From JANRKF01 sp964519595 (GTDB lineage: Bacteria > Pseudomonadota > Alphaproteobacteria > Rickettsiales > SXRF01): a stretch of DNA of 13,841 bases. The notes under the pieces were generated by a model. That model had not been told where the DNA came from, made no database searches, and worked only from the letters and a program-made list of their open reading frames with translations. A program made the position numbers and the translations under genes. The stretch spans positions 1 to 13,841 of the forward strand of contig CAZFJN010000046.1 of the NCBI GenBank assembly GCA_964519595.1, given 5' to 3'. Positions 1 through 6,380 of the stretch are shown here, piece by piece (position 1 is the first letter of the stretch; every line of letters starts with the position of its first letter).

Positions 1-236
1 GCCTTCGCTAGATCGTAACGCGCTTGTAAGCGTATCCAGCTATCTGCTGAGCTGCCGAATACTTTAGCTAGCCTTACGGCCATTTCTGCCGAGATTCCAG
101 CATGTCCATTTACCAATGCCGAGAGTGCTTTGCGCGTTACTCCTAGCGCCTTCGCTGCGGCGGTTATAGTTAGTCCGAGAGGCTTTATACAATCCTCAAT
201 CACTAATTCCCCGGGATGAGAAGGATTTTTCATCAT
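1..236 (-). CDS. higA: HigA-type antitoxin, XRE-family HTH (partial, runs off left edge)
   Basis: Antitoxin and DNA-binding autorepressor of a type II toxin-antitoxin pair; it would bind and neutralise HigB and repress the shared promoter. I translated it from the minus strand: it begins MMKNPSHPGELVIEDCIKPL and contains the HigA hallmarks HPGE near the N terminus, a helix-turn-helix around LTITAAAKALGVTRKALSAL (residues about 23-42), then an NGHAGIS loop and the SSADSWIRLQARYDLA segment. About 78 codons are visible; the family is usually about 100, so only the C-terminal tail is missing beyond position 1. The start is one of two consecutive ATGs (236 or 233), preceded by an AGAAAGGCGAC purine-rich ribosome site. 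It lies 25 bases after the higB stop, in the toxin-first order typical of higBA. Family recognition is strong. Function in this organism is inferred. Confidence 0.88.
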   Translation of the reverse strand, partial: MMKNPSHPGELVIEDCIKPLGLTITAAAKALGVTRKALSALVNGHAGISAEMAVRLAKVFGSSADSWIRLQARYDLAK

Positions 237-261
237 AATGTCGCCTTTCTAATGATAGTCT

Positions 262-540
262 CTAATGATAATCAAGCAAATCAACATCTACAACATCACT
301 GCCTACAAAGCGAAATATCAAGCGCCAATTAGCGCTAACCGTTACTGACCAGAATCCTTTCAAATCACCGCTTAATGAATGCAAGCGATAACCAGGCAAA
401 TCCATATCTTCTGCACAATAAGCTGCATCTAACTTTGACAATATACGCCTGAGTTTTTCTACATAGATTTGCTCAACGCCCTTTGTCACGTCTTCTTCAT
501 ACAGCTTTCTTAAGCCTTTATGTCGTATATGTAGTATCAT
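262..540 (-). CDS. higB: HigB/RelE-family mRNA interferase toxin
   Basis: Ribosome-dependent endoribonuclease toxin of a higBA pair, counteracted by the adjacent HigA. The 92-residue length is normal for the family. The protein starts MILHIRHKGLRKLYEE and carries the conserved block LPGYRLHSLSGDLKGFWSV (residues about 48-66), followed by NWRLIFRF and a C-terminal DVDLLDYH, very close to the HigB consensus. The ATG at 540 matches the usual family N terminus, but only a weak AGG lies upstream. The gene starts 20 bases beyond the ispH stop on the same strand, so it may be served both by its own promoter in the ispH tail and by read-through from zapE-ispH. I see no truncation or frameshift; the key basic and aromatic residues are present, so it appears intact. 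Confidence 0.92.
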   Translation of the reverse strand: MILHIRHKGLRKLYEEDVTKGVEQIYVEKLRRILSKLDAAYCAEDMDLPGYRLHSLSGDLKGFWSVTVSANWRLIFRFVGSDVVDVDLLDYH

Positions 541-542
541 GC

Positions 543-571
543 ACTGTAACCTATAACGTATCAGGTGTCAA
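543..571 (-). promoter_or_regulatory. candidate higBA promoter with overlapping HigA operator dyad
   Basis: On the minus strand a perfect TTGACA (566-571) is separated by exactly 17 bases from TACAGT (543-548), which matches 4 of 6 bases of the -10 consensus. The spacer holds an imperfect dyad (549-566) with arms ACCT and AGGT around a central ACGT, extendable outward to 545-570; this is the kind of site a HigA dimer would occupy. The -35 box lies inside the last codons of ispH. One difficulty is that the -10 box ends only two bases before the higB ATG, so a start site at normal spacing would fall inside the gene. Either the transcript is leaderless or nearly so, or this box is not used. Confidence 0.4.
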
Positions 572-1550
572 TATTATATTTCATATTATATTTCATGTTA
601 TTATTCATAGTCACTTCCGGAGGGAGTTTGAAGCGTGTATGTTCTTCTGCTCCTTTCATTGTAGAGACGTTGATTTTGCGGAGTTTTTCAATCGCTTTTA
701 TCACGTCCTGAACCAGATGTTCCGGCGCGGAGGCTCCGGCGGTTATGCCAACTGCGCGTGCATTATCAAACCATGCCGGATTCAGGTTTTTTGCTTCATC
801 AATCAGATATGCGCTAATGCCGATTTCTTCCGCCAGATCACGCAGGCGGTTTGAGTTAGAGCTGTTTTTTGAGCCGATAACCAGCAGCAGATCAACCATC
901 TGTGCCAGTTCACGCACGGCATTCTGGCGATTCTGTGTGGCGTAGCAGATATCGCGCAATTCCGGTCCGGCAATTTTGGGAAAACGTGTTTTAAGAGCGG
1001 CGATTATGTCTTTTGTATCATCAACCGACAGAGTGGTTTGCGTTACGTAAGCTAGCTTATCCGGATTAATTACCGCAAGGCGCGCAACATCTTCAATATT
1101 TTCGACCAGATGAATTTTCTGGCGGACGCGGCCGCTGGTTCCTTCAACTTCCGGATGTCCGGCATGTCCGATGAGGATAATCTCGCTTCCTTCTTCTTCA
1201 TAACGCTGCGCTTCTTTATGAACTTTAGTAACCAGTGGACAAGTTGCGTCTATTATCGGAAGATTGCGGAGTTTTGCTTCATTTTCAATTTTCTCGGAAA
1301 TTCCATGTGCGGAAAAAATAGTTATCGCGCCGTCTGGTATTTCATTTACTGAATCAACAAAAATCACCCCCCGCGCGCGCATATCCTCAACAACCCACTT
1401 GTTGTGAACAATTTCATGGCGGACATAAACCGGAGCGCCGTAAATTTCCAACGCCTTATCGACAATGGCAATGGCGCGGTCAACTCCGGCGCAGAAACCG
1501 CGTGGTTGAGCGAGTATTATTTCCAGAGTATTTATATTCGCAAGGTTCAT
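561..1550 (-). CDS. ispH: 4-hydroxy-3-methylbut-2-enyl diphosphate reductase
   Basis: Cytosolic [4Fe-4S] enzyme (IspH/LytB) that reduces HMBPP to IPP and DMAPP, the last step of the MEP isoprenoid pathway. The three cluster-binding cysteines are present: C20 in PRGFCAGV, C104 in DATCPLVTKVH and C202 in DICYATQNRQ, at spacings matching the E. coli enzyme. Substrate-contacting histidine motifs (VRHEIVHN, GHAGHPEVEGT) and the SSNSNRL and GASAPE motifs are also visible. The start is fixed by a TAATG overlap with the zapE stop and a GGAAAG ribosome site in the zapE tail, implying translational coupling. The catalytic core ends near residue 310; the last 15 residues are an Asn/Met/Lys/Tyr-rich tail encoded by a 12-bp tandem duplication. 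The tail also contains the putative -35 box of higBA. Confidence 0.97.
   Translation of the reverse strand: MNLANINTLEIILAQPRGFCAGVDRAIAIVDKALEIYGAPVYVRHEIVHNKWVVEDMRARGVIFVDSVNEIPDGAITIFSAHGISEKIENEAKLRNLPIIDATCPLVTKVHKEAQRYEEEGSEIILIGHAGHPEVEGTSGRVRQKIHLVENIEDVARLAVINPDKLAYVTQTTLSVDDTKDIIAALKTRFPKIAGPELRDICYATQNRQNAVRELAQMVDLLLVIGSKNSSNSNRLRDLAEEIGISAYLIDEAKNLNPAWFDNARAVGITAGASAPEHLVQDVIKAIEKLRKINVSTMKGAEEHTRFKLPPEVTMNNNMKYNMKYNIDT
573..596 (-). repeat. 12-bp exact tandem duplication in ispH 3' end
   Basis: Two identical adjacent 12-bp units (573-584 and 585-596) encode MKYN twice at the IspH C terminus, preceded by an Asn run. The unit is a multiple of three and keeps the frame. Confidence 0.9.
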
Positions 1551-2680
1551 TATTTACTTTCCAGATAATTGCTTGATTGCATTTCCATCAGGCGTGAGAT
1601 TGTTCTGGAAAATTCAAAGCTGCCGTCGCCTTCAGCATATATTCCGGATGGTTCAGTTTCCGCCGTGCAGATCAGCTTTATTTTTCTTTCATATAAAGTA
1701 TCAATCAGCGTTACAAAACGTTTTGCCTCATTGCGTTTTTCCGGAGGCAGGGCAGGGATGTCTGTGATGATTACCGTGTCAAGGCGATTGGCGATTGCCA
1801 GATAATCAGCAGCTCCGAGCGGTTGTTCGCATAATTCGCGGAAACTGAAGCGGCCAATTCCTTCGCTGTAATTAAGAAAATTAAGGCTGCGGCCTTGCAC
1901 AACCAGCAGATCAGGAAGCGGCGCGGCGGCGTCAAGATGCTGCAATATTTCGCGGATAAAATCATCTGCCGACTTGCCAGTGGTTGAATGATAAACTTTC
2001 TGCAGGCTTTTTAGCTGTAAATATCTGTAATCTGAAGGGCTGGCAAGTGAGACAATTTCCATATTCTCTTTCAGAAGATCAATAAATTTATTGAATCTTT
2101 CGCGCTGAATTCCGCCAGTATAAAGCGAAGCAGGATGATGATTGGAAGTGCTGACTACCACAACTCCGGCCGCAAAAAGCCCTTCAAAGAGGCGGTAAAG
2201 CAAGGTTGCATCAGCGACATCAGTTGCCTGTAATTCATCAAAGCAGAGCAGAGAGGTTTCACGCGCTATATCACGCGAAAGCATAATTACCGGATCTGCG
2301 CCGCTTTTGCCGCGATTTCCGCAATGGCGGTAATGATGAAGCCGCGAGTGAACTTCCTGCATGAAAGCATGAAAATGCACGCGGCGTTTATTTTCATTAG
2401 GAGCAGCTTCAAAAAACAAATCCATAAGCATTGATTTTCCGCGTCCGACATTTCCCCAGATATAGATATTTATTTTATGATCAGGCGGCAGGCCAAGTCC
2501 GAAAAATTTATGAAACGCTCCTCCGGCATCACGCAGATAAGCAAGAGTTCTTTCAAGATGCGCGATGATTTTTCTCTGTGCTTCGTCATCTTTAATCAAG
2601 CCGGATTCAACGCGCGCTTCATAGGCAGCTAGAATCAGCGACGAGGAGATATTATCAGCTGCTTGCTTTTTTTTACGCAT
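1550..2680 (-). CDS. zapE: cell division protein ZapE (AFG1-like ATPase)
   Basis: AFG1/LACE1-family P-loop ATPase; the E. coli homologue ZapE associates with the Z-ring during constriction. At 376 residues it is normal length. Visible motifs are a Walker A at residues 76-83 (GNVGRGKS), a Walker B at about 144-149 (LLCFDE) followed by the family signature LQATDVADA, the sensor-like STSNHHPASLY, and the C-terminal blocks RNEAKRFVTLIDTLYE and FEFSRTISRLMEMQS. The start at 2680 gives the typical short basic N terminus; the upstream AAGG is about a dozen bases away, so the initiation signal is weak. It is the first gene of a minus-strand zapE-ispH unit whose stop and start overlap by one base. In many alphaproteobacteria zapE lies near mdh/suc genes; the ispH partnership here is less familiar to me. 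Confidence 0.94.
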   Translation of the reverse strand: MRKKKQAADNISSSLILAAYEARVESGLIKDDEAQRKIIAHLERTLAYLRDAGGAFHKFFGLGLPPDHKINIYIWGNVGRGKSMLMDLFFEAAPNENKRRVHFHAFMQEVHSRLHHYRHCGNRGKSGADPVIMLSRDIARETSLLCFDELQATDVADATLLYRLFEGLFAAGVVVVSTSNHHPASLYTGGIQRERFNKFIDLLKENMEIVSLASPSDYRYLQLKSLQKVYHSTTGKSADDFIREILQHLDAAAPLPDLLVVQGRSLNFLNYSEGIGRFSFRELCEQPLGAADYLAIANRLDTVIITDIPALPPEKRNEAKRFVTLIDTLYERKIKLICTAETEPSGIYAEGDGSFEFSRTISRLMEMQSSNYLESK

Positions 2681-2772
2681 TACTTTAATGACCTTGTTTC
2701 AATTCAAGAGAATCAGAGCGAATAAAACAACAAAATTAACGAAACAAGATTTTATAACGCAAGCGTGTTAAA
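2681..2772. promoter_or_regulatory. divergent zapE/panC intergenic region with 8-bp inverted repeat
   Basis: These 92 bases separate two divergent genes and must hold both promoters. Toward zapE, TTGTTT (2742-2747, minus) and TTATTC (2720-2725, minus) are 16 bases apart. Toward panC a TATAAC box lies at 2753-2758, but I see no good -35. A perfect 8-bp inverted repeat (CTTGTTTC at 2693-2700, GAAACAAG at 2741-2748) flanks the AT-rich middle and could be an operator pair or chance. Confidence 0.35.
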
Positions 2773-3615
2773 ATGCAATTAACCATTACGCATAATCTGG
2801 CTGATCTCCAGCAGGCGGTTTATCAGCTGGCCAGAGATGGCAGCCGCATTGCGCTTGTGCCAACTATGGGCGCTTTGCATGAAGGTCATTTATCGCTGGT
2901 AAAAATCGCCAAGGAACACGCTGACCATGTGGTAATGAGCATTTTTGTAAATCCTACGCAATTTGCGCCTGGTGAGGATTACGCCGCTTATCCGCGAACG
3001 CTTGCGGATGATATAAAAATGGCGCAATCAGCCGGAGTTGATATAGTTTATGCTCCTGATGCCGCTGATATTTATGGCGAAGCTATAGCGACCATTGTGA
3101 CAGTTGGCGCAATTTCCACAGAATTATGCGGAAAAACCAGGCCAGGACATTTCAACGGCGTGGCAACGATAGTTACAAAATTATTGCTGCGCGTATTGCC
3201 GCATGTTGCGGTTTTTGGCGAAAAAGACTATCAGCAGCTTTGTATTATCCGGCAAGTGGTTGATGATCTGGACATTCCGGTTGAGATAATTTCCGCGCCG
3301 ATTCTGCGTGAGGCGGATGGTTTGGCGATGTCTTCGCGCAATCGTTATTTAAGCGACAATGAGCGCAAACAAGCGGCAAAGCTTTATGAAATTCTTCGCC
3401 TTACCGCGCAGAGAATAGTTAGCGGACAAGATGTTCAGGCCGCTTTAAAAGAGGCGGAATCATTGCTTAAATATGCCGGCTTTAAGGTTGATTATATTTC
3501 ATTGCGCTCTGCTGATGTACTTAATGAGCTGGCAGTTTATGAACCGTCAGCGCGTCTTCTGGCGGCGGCATTTCTTGGCAATACGCGATTAATTGATAAT
3601 GTCGAAGTTTTATAA
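2773..3615 (+). CDS. panC: pantothenate synthetase (pantoate--beta-alanine ligase)
   Basis: Cytosolic ligase that joins pantoate and beta-alanine using ATP, giving pantothenate for CoA synthesis. The 280-residue length is typical. Class I adenylyl-transferase motifs are intact: PTMGALHEGH (residues 30-39, the HIGH-like motif), FVNPTQF (58-64), RPGHFNGVATIV (123-134), FGEKDYQQL (148-156) and the KMSKS-like segment GLAMSSRNRYLS (183-194). The ATG at 2773 fits the family N terminus, although no convincing Shine-Dalgarno precedes it. panB, its usual partner, is not adjacent, and panD is not in the window. A repeat-rich 158-base gap follows, so coupling to the next gene is uncertain. Confidence 0.97.
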   Translation: MQLTITHNLADLQQAVYQLARDGSRIALVPTMGALHEGHLSLVKIAKEHADHVVMSIFVNPTQFAPGEDYAAYPRTLADDIKMAQSAGVDIVYAPDAADIYGEAIATIVTVGAISTELCGKTRPGHFNGVATIVTKLLLRVLPHVAVFGEKDYQQLCIIRQVVDDLDIPVEIISAPILREADGLAMSSRNRYLSDNERKQAAKLYEILRLTAQRIVSGQDVQAALKEAESLLKYAGFKVDYISLRSADVLNELAVYEPSARLLAAAFLGNTRLIDNVEVL

Positions 3616-3618
3616 TAG

Positions 3619-3663
3619 AGCTATTCGTAATAGCTTTGCCTGTCTCTATTCGTAATAGCTTTG
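3619..3663 (+). repeat. imperfect direct duplication containing small hairpins, downstream of panC
   Basis: An 18-bp sequence starting CTATTCGTAATAGC occurs twice (3621-3638 and 3646-3663), each followed by a short TCT tail, so the repeat unit is about 22-25 bp with a third partial start. Each copy is self-complementary: the first forms a 7-bp stem (3619-3625 with 3629-3635) around a CGT loop, the second a 5-bp stem. The hairpins are followed by pyrimidine-rich sequence, so a weak panC terminator is possible, but there is no proper T run right after the first stem. Confidence 0.7.
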
Positions 3664-3712
3664 TCTCTATTTTTCTCTGTGCATATTTTTCTATTGAAAA
3701 ACTGAAATAATG

Positions 3713-3763
3713 AAAAACGGAATAAATAAAAACGGAATAAATAAAAACGGAATAAATAAAAAC
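3713..3763 (+). repeat. 15-bp tandem repeat upstream of SDR gene
   Basis: The unit AATAAATAAAAACGG is present in two perfect copies (3721-3735, 3736-3750), a third that differs only at its end (3751-3765), and a preceding partial copy (from 3713). It ends ten bases before the next start codon, so it sits in the leader or ribosome-binding region of that gene, which otherwise lacks a clear Shine-Dalgarno. It contains in-frame stops on the plus strand and is non-coding. Confidence 0.9.
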
Positions 3764-3773
3764 ATAATAAGTC

Positions 3774-4508
3774 ATGAATGCAGATAAAAGCGCAGTATTA
3801 ATTAGCGGCGGCGCGCGGCGAGTTGGCGCGGCGCTGGCGGTTTATTTTGCGCGTGCTGGCTATGATATCGCGCTGCATTATAACAGCTCCGGAGCAGAGG
3901 CGGAATCTGTTTGCCAGAAGGTTCGCGCTCTGGCGGTTAATTGTGAATTATTCGAGCAGGATTTAAGAGAATTTTCCAGCTTTCCGGCTTTGCTTAGCAA
4001 GGTTTATCAGGCTTTTCCAAATTTGCGGATTCTTATAAATAACGCTTCGATATTTGAACGCGCAGAATTTATGCAAACTGATGAAGAGATTTTTGATCGC
4101 CAGTTTGCCGTTAATCTGAAAGCGCCGTTTTTTCTGACAAAGGCTTTTGCCGAGCTAATGCTAAAAAACCGCGTAAAAGCAAGTGTGGTGAATATTTTAG
4201 ATAGCGATATCGCTGCAACACAAATAAGCCATTTCGCTTATCTGATGAGCAAAAAATCGCTCGCTGATTTTACGGAAATGGCCGCGCGCGCTTTAGGCTC
4301 TGAGATCATTGTAAATGCTGTAGCGCCAAGCATTATGCTGCCTTCTTATGATCACGATGCGGCTTATATGGAAAAACTGTCCGCCTTGTTGCCGCTTGGC
4401 GCTAATCCGGATTTGGAAAGCCTGTGCGAGGCGGTGCGGTGGTCTGCCACGCAGCGCCACATAACTGGACAAATCATTTATGTTGATAGCGGCAAGCATC
4501 TGATATAA
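3774..4508 (+). CDS. short-chain dehydrogenase, pteridine reductase (FolM/PTR1)-like
   Basis: NADP(H)-dependent Rossmann-fold oxidoreductase of the classical SDR superfamily, 244 residues. The cofactor motif is GGARRVG (residues 12-18), the TGX3RXG version found in pteridine reductases; NNAS follows at 89-92. The usual SDR serine position is occupied differently: NILDSD gives D143, with Y156 and K160 after it. The spacings D-Y of 13 and Y-K of 4 equal those I recall for Leishmania PTR1 (D181, Y194, K198). The C-terminal VNAVAPSIMLPS and ITGQIIYVDSGKHL resemble E. coli FolM. Likely role, inferred: reduction of dihydrobiopterin, dihydromonapterin or dihydrofolate. No folate gene is adjacent, so the substrate is open; another SDR activity is possible. 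The start at 3774 is the only good one, with a poor ribosome site inside a repeat-derived leader. Confidence 0.82.
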   Translation: MNADKSAVLISGGARRVGAALAVYFARAGYDIALHYNSSGAEAESVCQKVRALAVNCELFEQDLREFSSFPALLSKVYQAFPNLRILINNASIFERAEFMQTDEEIFDRQFAVNLKAPFFLTKAFAELMLKNRVKASVVNILDSDIAATQISHFAYLMSKKSLADFTEMAARALGSEIIVNAVAPSIMLPSYDHDAAYMEKLSALLPLGANPDLESLCEAVRWSATQRHITGQIIYVDSGKHLI

Positions 4509-4592
4509 AACAATTATCATCAAAATATCTGTTCGCATAGTTGTAACATAAACTTCACACAAAAATCCGCCTCGCCATGGCATAATGGAACA

Positions 4593-5423
4593 ATGGAAAA
4601 CTCCGTTCAGATAGATTTTCCACTGGATAAAATTCCTCTGGAGCAGCTTAAGCTTTATCCGGCGGAATATCAGTTTCGCCTTAATCAGGGCGAATCAGGC
4701 GAGGTGGAAACACATAAAATCAAAGGCGACAAGTGGGAACCGTTGTTGCACGGCGTTCCTGTTTATGTTCATAAGCGCCGTGATTCTGCTGGCAATTGGG
4801 AATATGCGGTGGTTGATGGTCATCATCGCGTTAATTTTGCCAAGCGCCTTGCTGAGAGCGGAAAATTGCCGCCTGATTTCAAACTTGATGCTTATATTCT
4901 TGAGGAAGAAAAAGGCATTAATGCTGAAACCGCAAAATTAATGCTGGCTTTTAAGGATATTGCGCGTGGTACAAATAATGTCGTGGAAGAAGCAATTGTT
5001 CTGAAAGAGGCGCGTGAAAATCCTTATGTGCGACAAAATTTCCTGCCTTCTATTGATATGAGCGTTGGAAATTTGAATCTGGCGGTTAAGTTTTCCGGAA
5101 TTTCCAACCGCGCCATGGACATGTTAAAAAGCGGCGAAGTTCCAGTGGAAGCGGCTAAACATGTGGTCGAAAAAATTCCTCATGATCATAAAAAACAAGA
5201 GCGCGTATTTGCAATTATCAGCACAAAACTTAAACAGGATTATCCTAATTACACGCCGGACAGCAATCTTGCCGCGTTATTGGCAAGCAAATCTAATGAT
5301 AATCAGCAATTAAACTTAAATCATGATAAAAATCCTGAAGATAAAAATCCTGAAACTCAAAGCTGGCTGGAAAGAATGCAAGCGCGCAACAGCAACGGCA
5401 AAGCGCGGCAGATTACTATATAA
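4593..5423 (+). CDS. stand-alone ParB/Srx-fold domain protein, function unknown
   Basis: This 276-residue soluble protein has an N-terminal ParB/sulfiredoxin-fold domain (about 20-110). It shows a YQFRLNQGESG segment (26-36), KGDKWEPLLHGVPVYVH (44-60) and the core motif VVDGHHRVNFAKRL (73-86). A second, helical part (about 115-225) starts LAFKDIARGTNNVVEEAIVL and includes LNLAVKFSGISNRAMDMLKSG. This two-part pattern resembles, from memory, ParB-like (DdrB-type) domains embedded in very large polyvalent proteins of phages and integrative elements; here it is free-standing. It lacks the GERR-type CTP motif and helix-turn-helix of chromosome-partitioning ParB. The C terminus (from about 235) is low-complexity, Asn-rich and contains a duplicated DKNPE. 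No partner (ParA, methylase, phage gene) is adjacent. Nuclease, kinase (DGHHR also occurs in ParB-fold serine kinases) or plain DNA-binding roles are all possible. Two upstream ATGs are out of frame. Confidence 0.75.
   Translation: MENSVQIDFPLDKIPLEQLKLYPAEYQFRLNQGESGEVETHKIKGDKWEPLLHGVPVYVHKRRDSAGNWEYAVVDGHHRVNFAKRLAESGKLPPDFKLDAYILEEEKGINAETAKLMLAFKDIARGTNNVVEEAIVLKEARENPYVRQNFLPSIDMSVGNLNLAVKFSGISNRAMDMLKSGEVPVEAAKHVVEKIPHDHKKQERVFAIISTKLKQDYPNYTPDSNLAALLASKSNDNQQLNLNHDKNPEDKNPETQSWLERMQARNSNGKARQITI
5325..5354 (+). repeat. 15-bp exact tandem duplication in ParB-like gene
   Basis: GATAAAAATCCTGAA occurs twice back to back (5325-5339, 5340-5354) and encodes DKNPE twice in the disordered C-terminal tail. 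The frame is kept. Confidence 0.93.
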
Positions 5424-5443
5424 TGCGAGCAACGAGTTCTTTA

Positions 5444-5463
5444 CTCTCCCGCAAGTGGGAGAG
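5444..5463. terminator. perfect 7-bp hairpin in ParB-like/lgt gap (terminator or REP-like repeat)
   Basis: CTCTCCC (5444-5450) pairs with GGGAGAG (5457-5463) around a six-base loop, extendable by a G-T pair. It lies 21 bases after the ParB-like stop, a position suited to a terminator, but no T run follows on the plus strand. CTCTCCCGC-type palindromes are also common dispersed extragenic elements in proteobacteria, so a REP-like identity is equally possible. Confidence 0.5.
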
Positions 5464-5469
5464 GAAAAG

Positions 5470-5497
5470 TAAACAATAAACTTGTTCATTATATAAT
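5470..5497 (+). promoter_or_regulatory. candidate lgt operon promoter
   Basis: A perfect TATAAT (5492-5497) is preceded at 16-base spacing by TAAACA (5470-5475, 4 of 6 to consensus). It lies 43 bases before the lgt ATG and just after the hairpin that may end the previous transcript. It could drive lgt-midA and perhaps truB-rpsO-pnp. Confidence 0.5.
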
Positions 5498-5540
5498 TTC
5501 CATTGCGCTTTTATTATTTTTTATTCAACATAAGCAACAC

Positions 5541-6380
5541 ATGGCGCTTTCTTTTCCGCAAATTGATCCGGTTTTAATCCAGATCGGACCATTGGCAGTT
5601 CGATGGTACGCTCTTGCTTATATTTTAGGAATTATCCTTGGTTTCTGGCTGGTAAAAAAAGAGCTGGCAAAAACATCAGGAAATAATAAATATCCGGCAA
5701 AATATCCGCCTCTTATTATCAGCAAAAAACTCACTGAAGATTTAATCTTCTGGGCGGTAATTGGCATAATAATTGGCGGCAGACTAGGCTATACGCTGTT
5801 TTATCAAACCGCCTATTATCTGGAAAATCCACTGCATATTCTACGCATCTGGGAAGGCGGCATGTCTTTTCATGGTGGTTTTTTAGGCTTTGCCGTGGCA
5901 TTTTTATTTTTCTGTCGCCGTAATGCAATAGCCTATTTGCCGCTAATGGATTTAATGTCCTGTGTTGCGCCGCTTGGAATAGGGCTAGGAAGAATTGCCA
6001 ATTTCATAAATGGCGAATTGTGGGGAAGAGTTTCTGACGTTCAGTGGGCGATTATTTTTCCACGCGCCGGAGAATTGCCGCGTCATCCGAGTCAGCTTTA
6101 TGAGGCAGCTTTGGAAGGATTGCTCTTGTTTATAATAATGCAATCATTGCAGCGTTTTACCAGTTTACGCGCGCGGCCAGGCGCTCTTTCAGGAATTTTT
6201 CTGCTTCTTTATGGCATAATGCGAATATTTTGTGAATTTTTCCGCGAGCCGGACGCGCAATTAGGATTCCTCTGGCTAGGGGCGACAATGGGACAGATTT
6301 TAAGCCTGCCAATGGTGCTATTTGGCGCGTTTCTGTTGATCAAAAGTATGAAATTCACGCGGAGCGGATATGTCGCTTGA
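5541..6380 (+). CDS. lgt: prolipoprotein diacylglyceryl transferase
   Basis: Inner-membrane enzyme that transfers diacylglycerol from phosphatidylglycerol to the lipobox cysteine of prolipoproteins, the first lipoprotein maturation step. The 279 residues include several membrane segments (about 20-38, 66-80, 110-125, 133-150, 188-200, 215-235, 250-270). Family motifs: IGGRLGY (78-84), GMSFHGG (107-113) with catalytic-type H111, GLGRIANFINGELWGR (148-163) with R151 and N154, and RHPSQLYEA. The first cytoplasmic loop (about 45-62) carries a small repeat-encoded insert, KYPA/KYPP, not expected in the family. No strong Shine-Dalgarno is visible, but the N terminus aligns well. The 3' end overlaps the next gene by 11 bases, suggesting translational coupling with the midA-like gene, an arrangement I associate with alphaproteobacteria. 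Confidence 0.96.
   Translation: MALSFPQIDPVLIQIGPLAVRWYALAYILGIILGFWLVKKELAKTSGNNKYPAKYPPLIISKKLTEDLIFWAVIGIIIGGRLGYTLFYQTAYYLENPLHILRIWEGGMSFHGGFLGFAVAFLFFCRRNAIAYLPLMDLMSCVAPLGIGLGRIANFINGELWGRVSDVQWAIIFPRAGELPRHPSQLYEAALEGLLLFIIMQSLQRFTSLRARPGALSGIFLLLYGIMRIFCEFFREPDAQLGFLWLGATMGQILSLPMVLFGAFLLIKSMKFTRSGYVA
5688..5711 (+). repeat. 12-bp tandem duplication inside lgt
   Basis: Two adjacent 12-base units (5688-5699, 5700-5711) differ at two bases and encode KYPA then KYPP in a cytoplasmic loop of Lgt. The frame is kept. Confidence 0.7.

Noticed and set aside
483..854. Plus-strand ORF opposite ispH/higB
   Set aside because: Shadow of ispH and higB with no start signal or recognisable domain.
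2681..2772. Riboswitch or structured leader upstream of panC
   Set aside because: The region is short and AT-rich with only one 8-bp inverted repeat; no known aptamer pattern is visible.
3619..3765. Possible CRISPR array
   Set aside because: Units are tandem, too short, without spacers, and of two unrelated types; no cas genes are present.
3521..3775. Minus-strand ORF with a repeated VFIYS peptide
   Set aside because: It is the antisense of the 15-bp non-coding repeat and the panC end; it has no family resemblance.
4509..4592. Promoter for the ParB-like gene
   Set aside because: A CATAAT box at 4581-4586 is present but no acceptable -35 lies upstream at 16-18 bases, so I do not annotate it.
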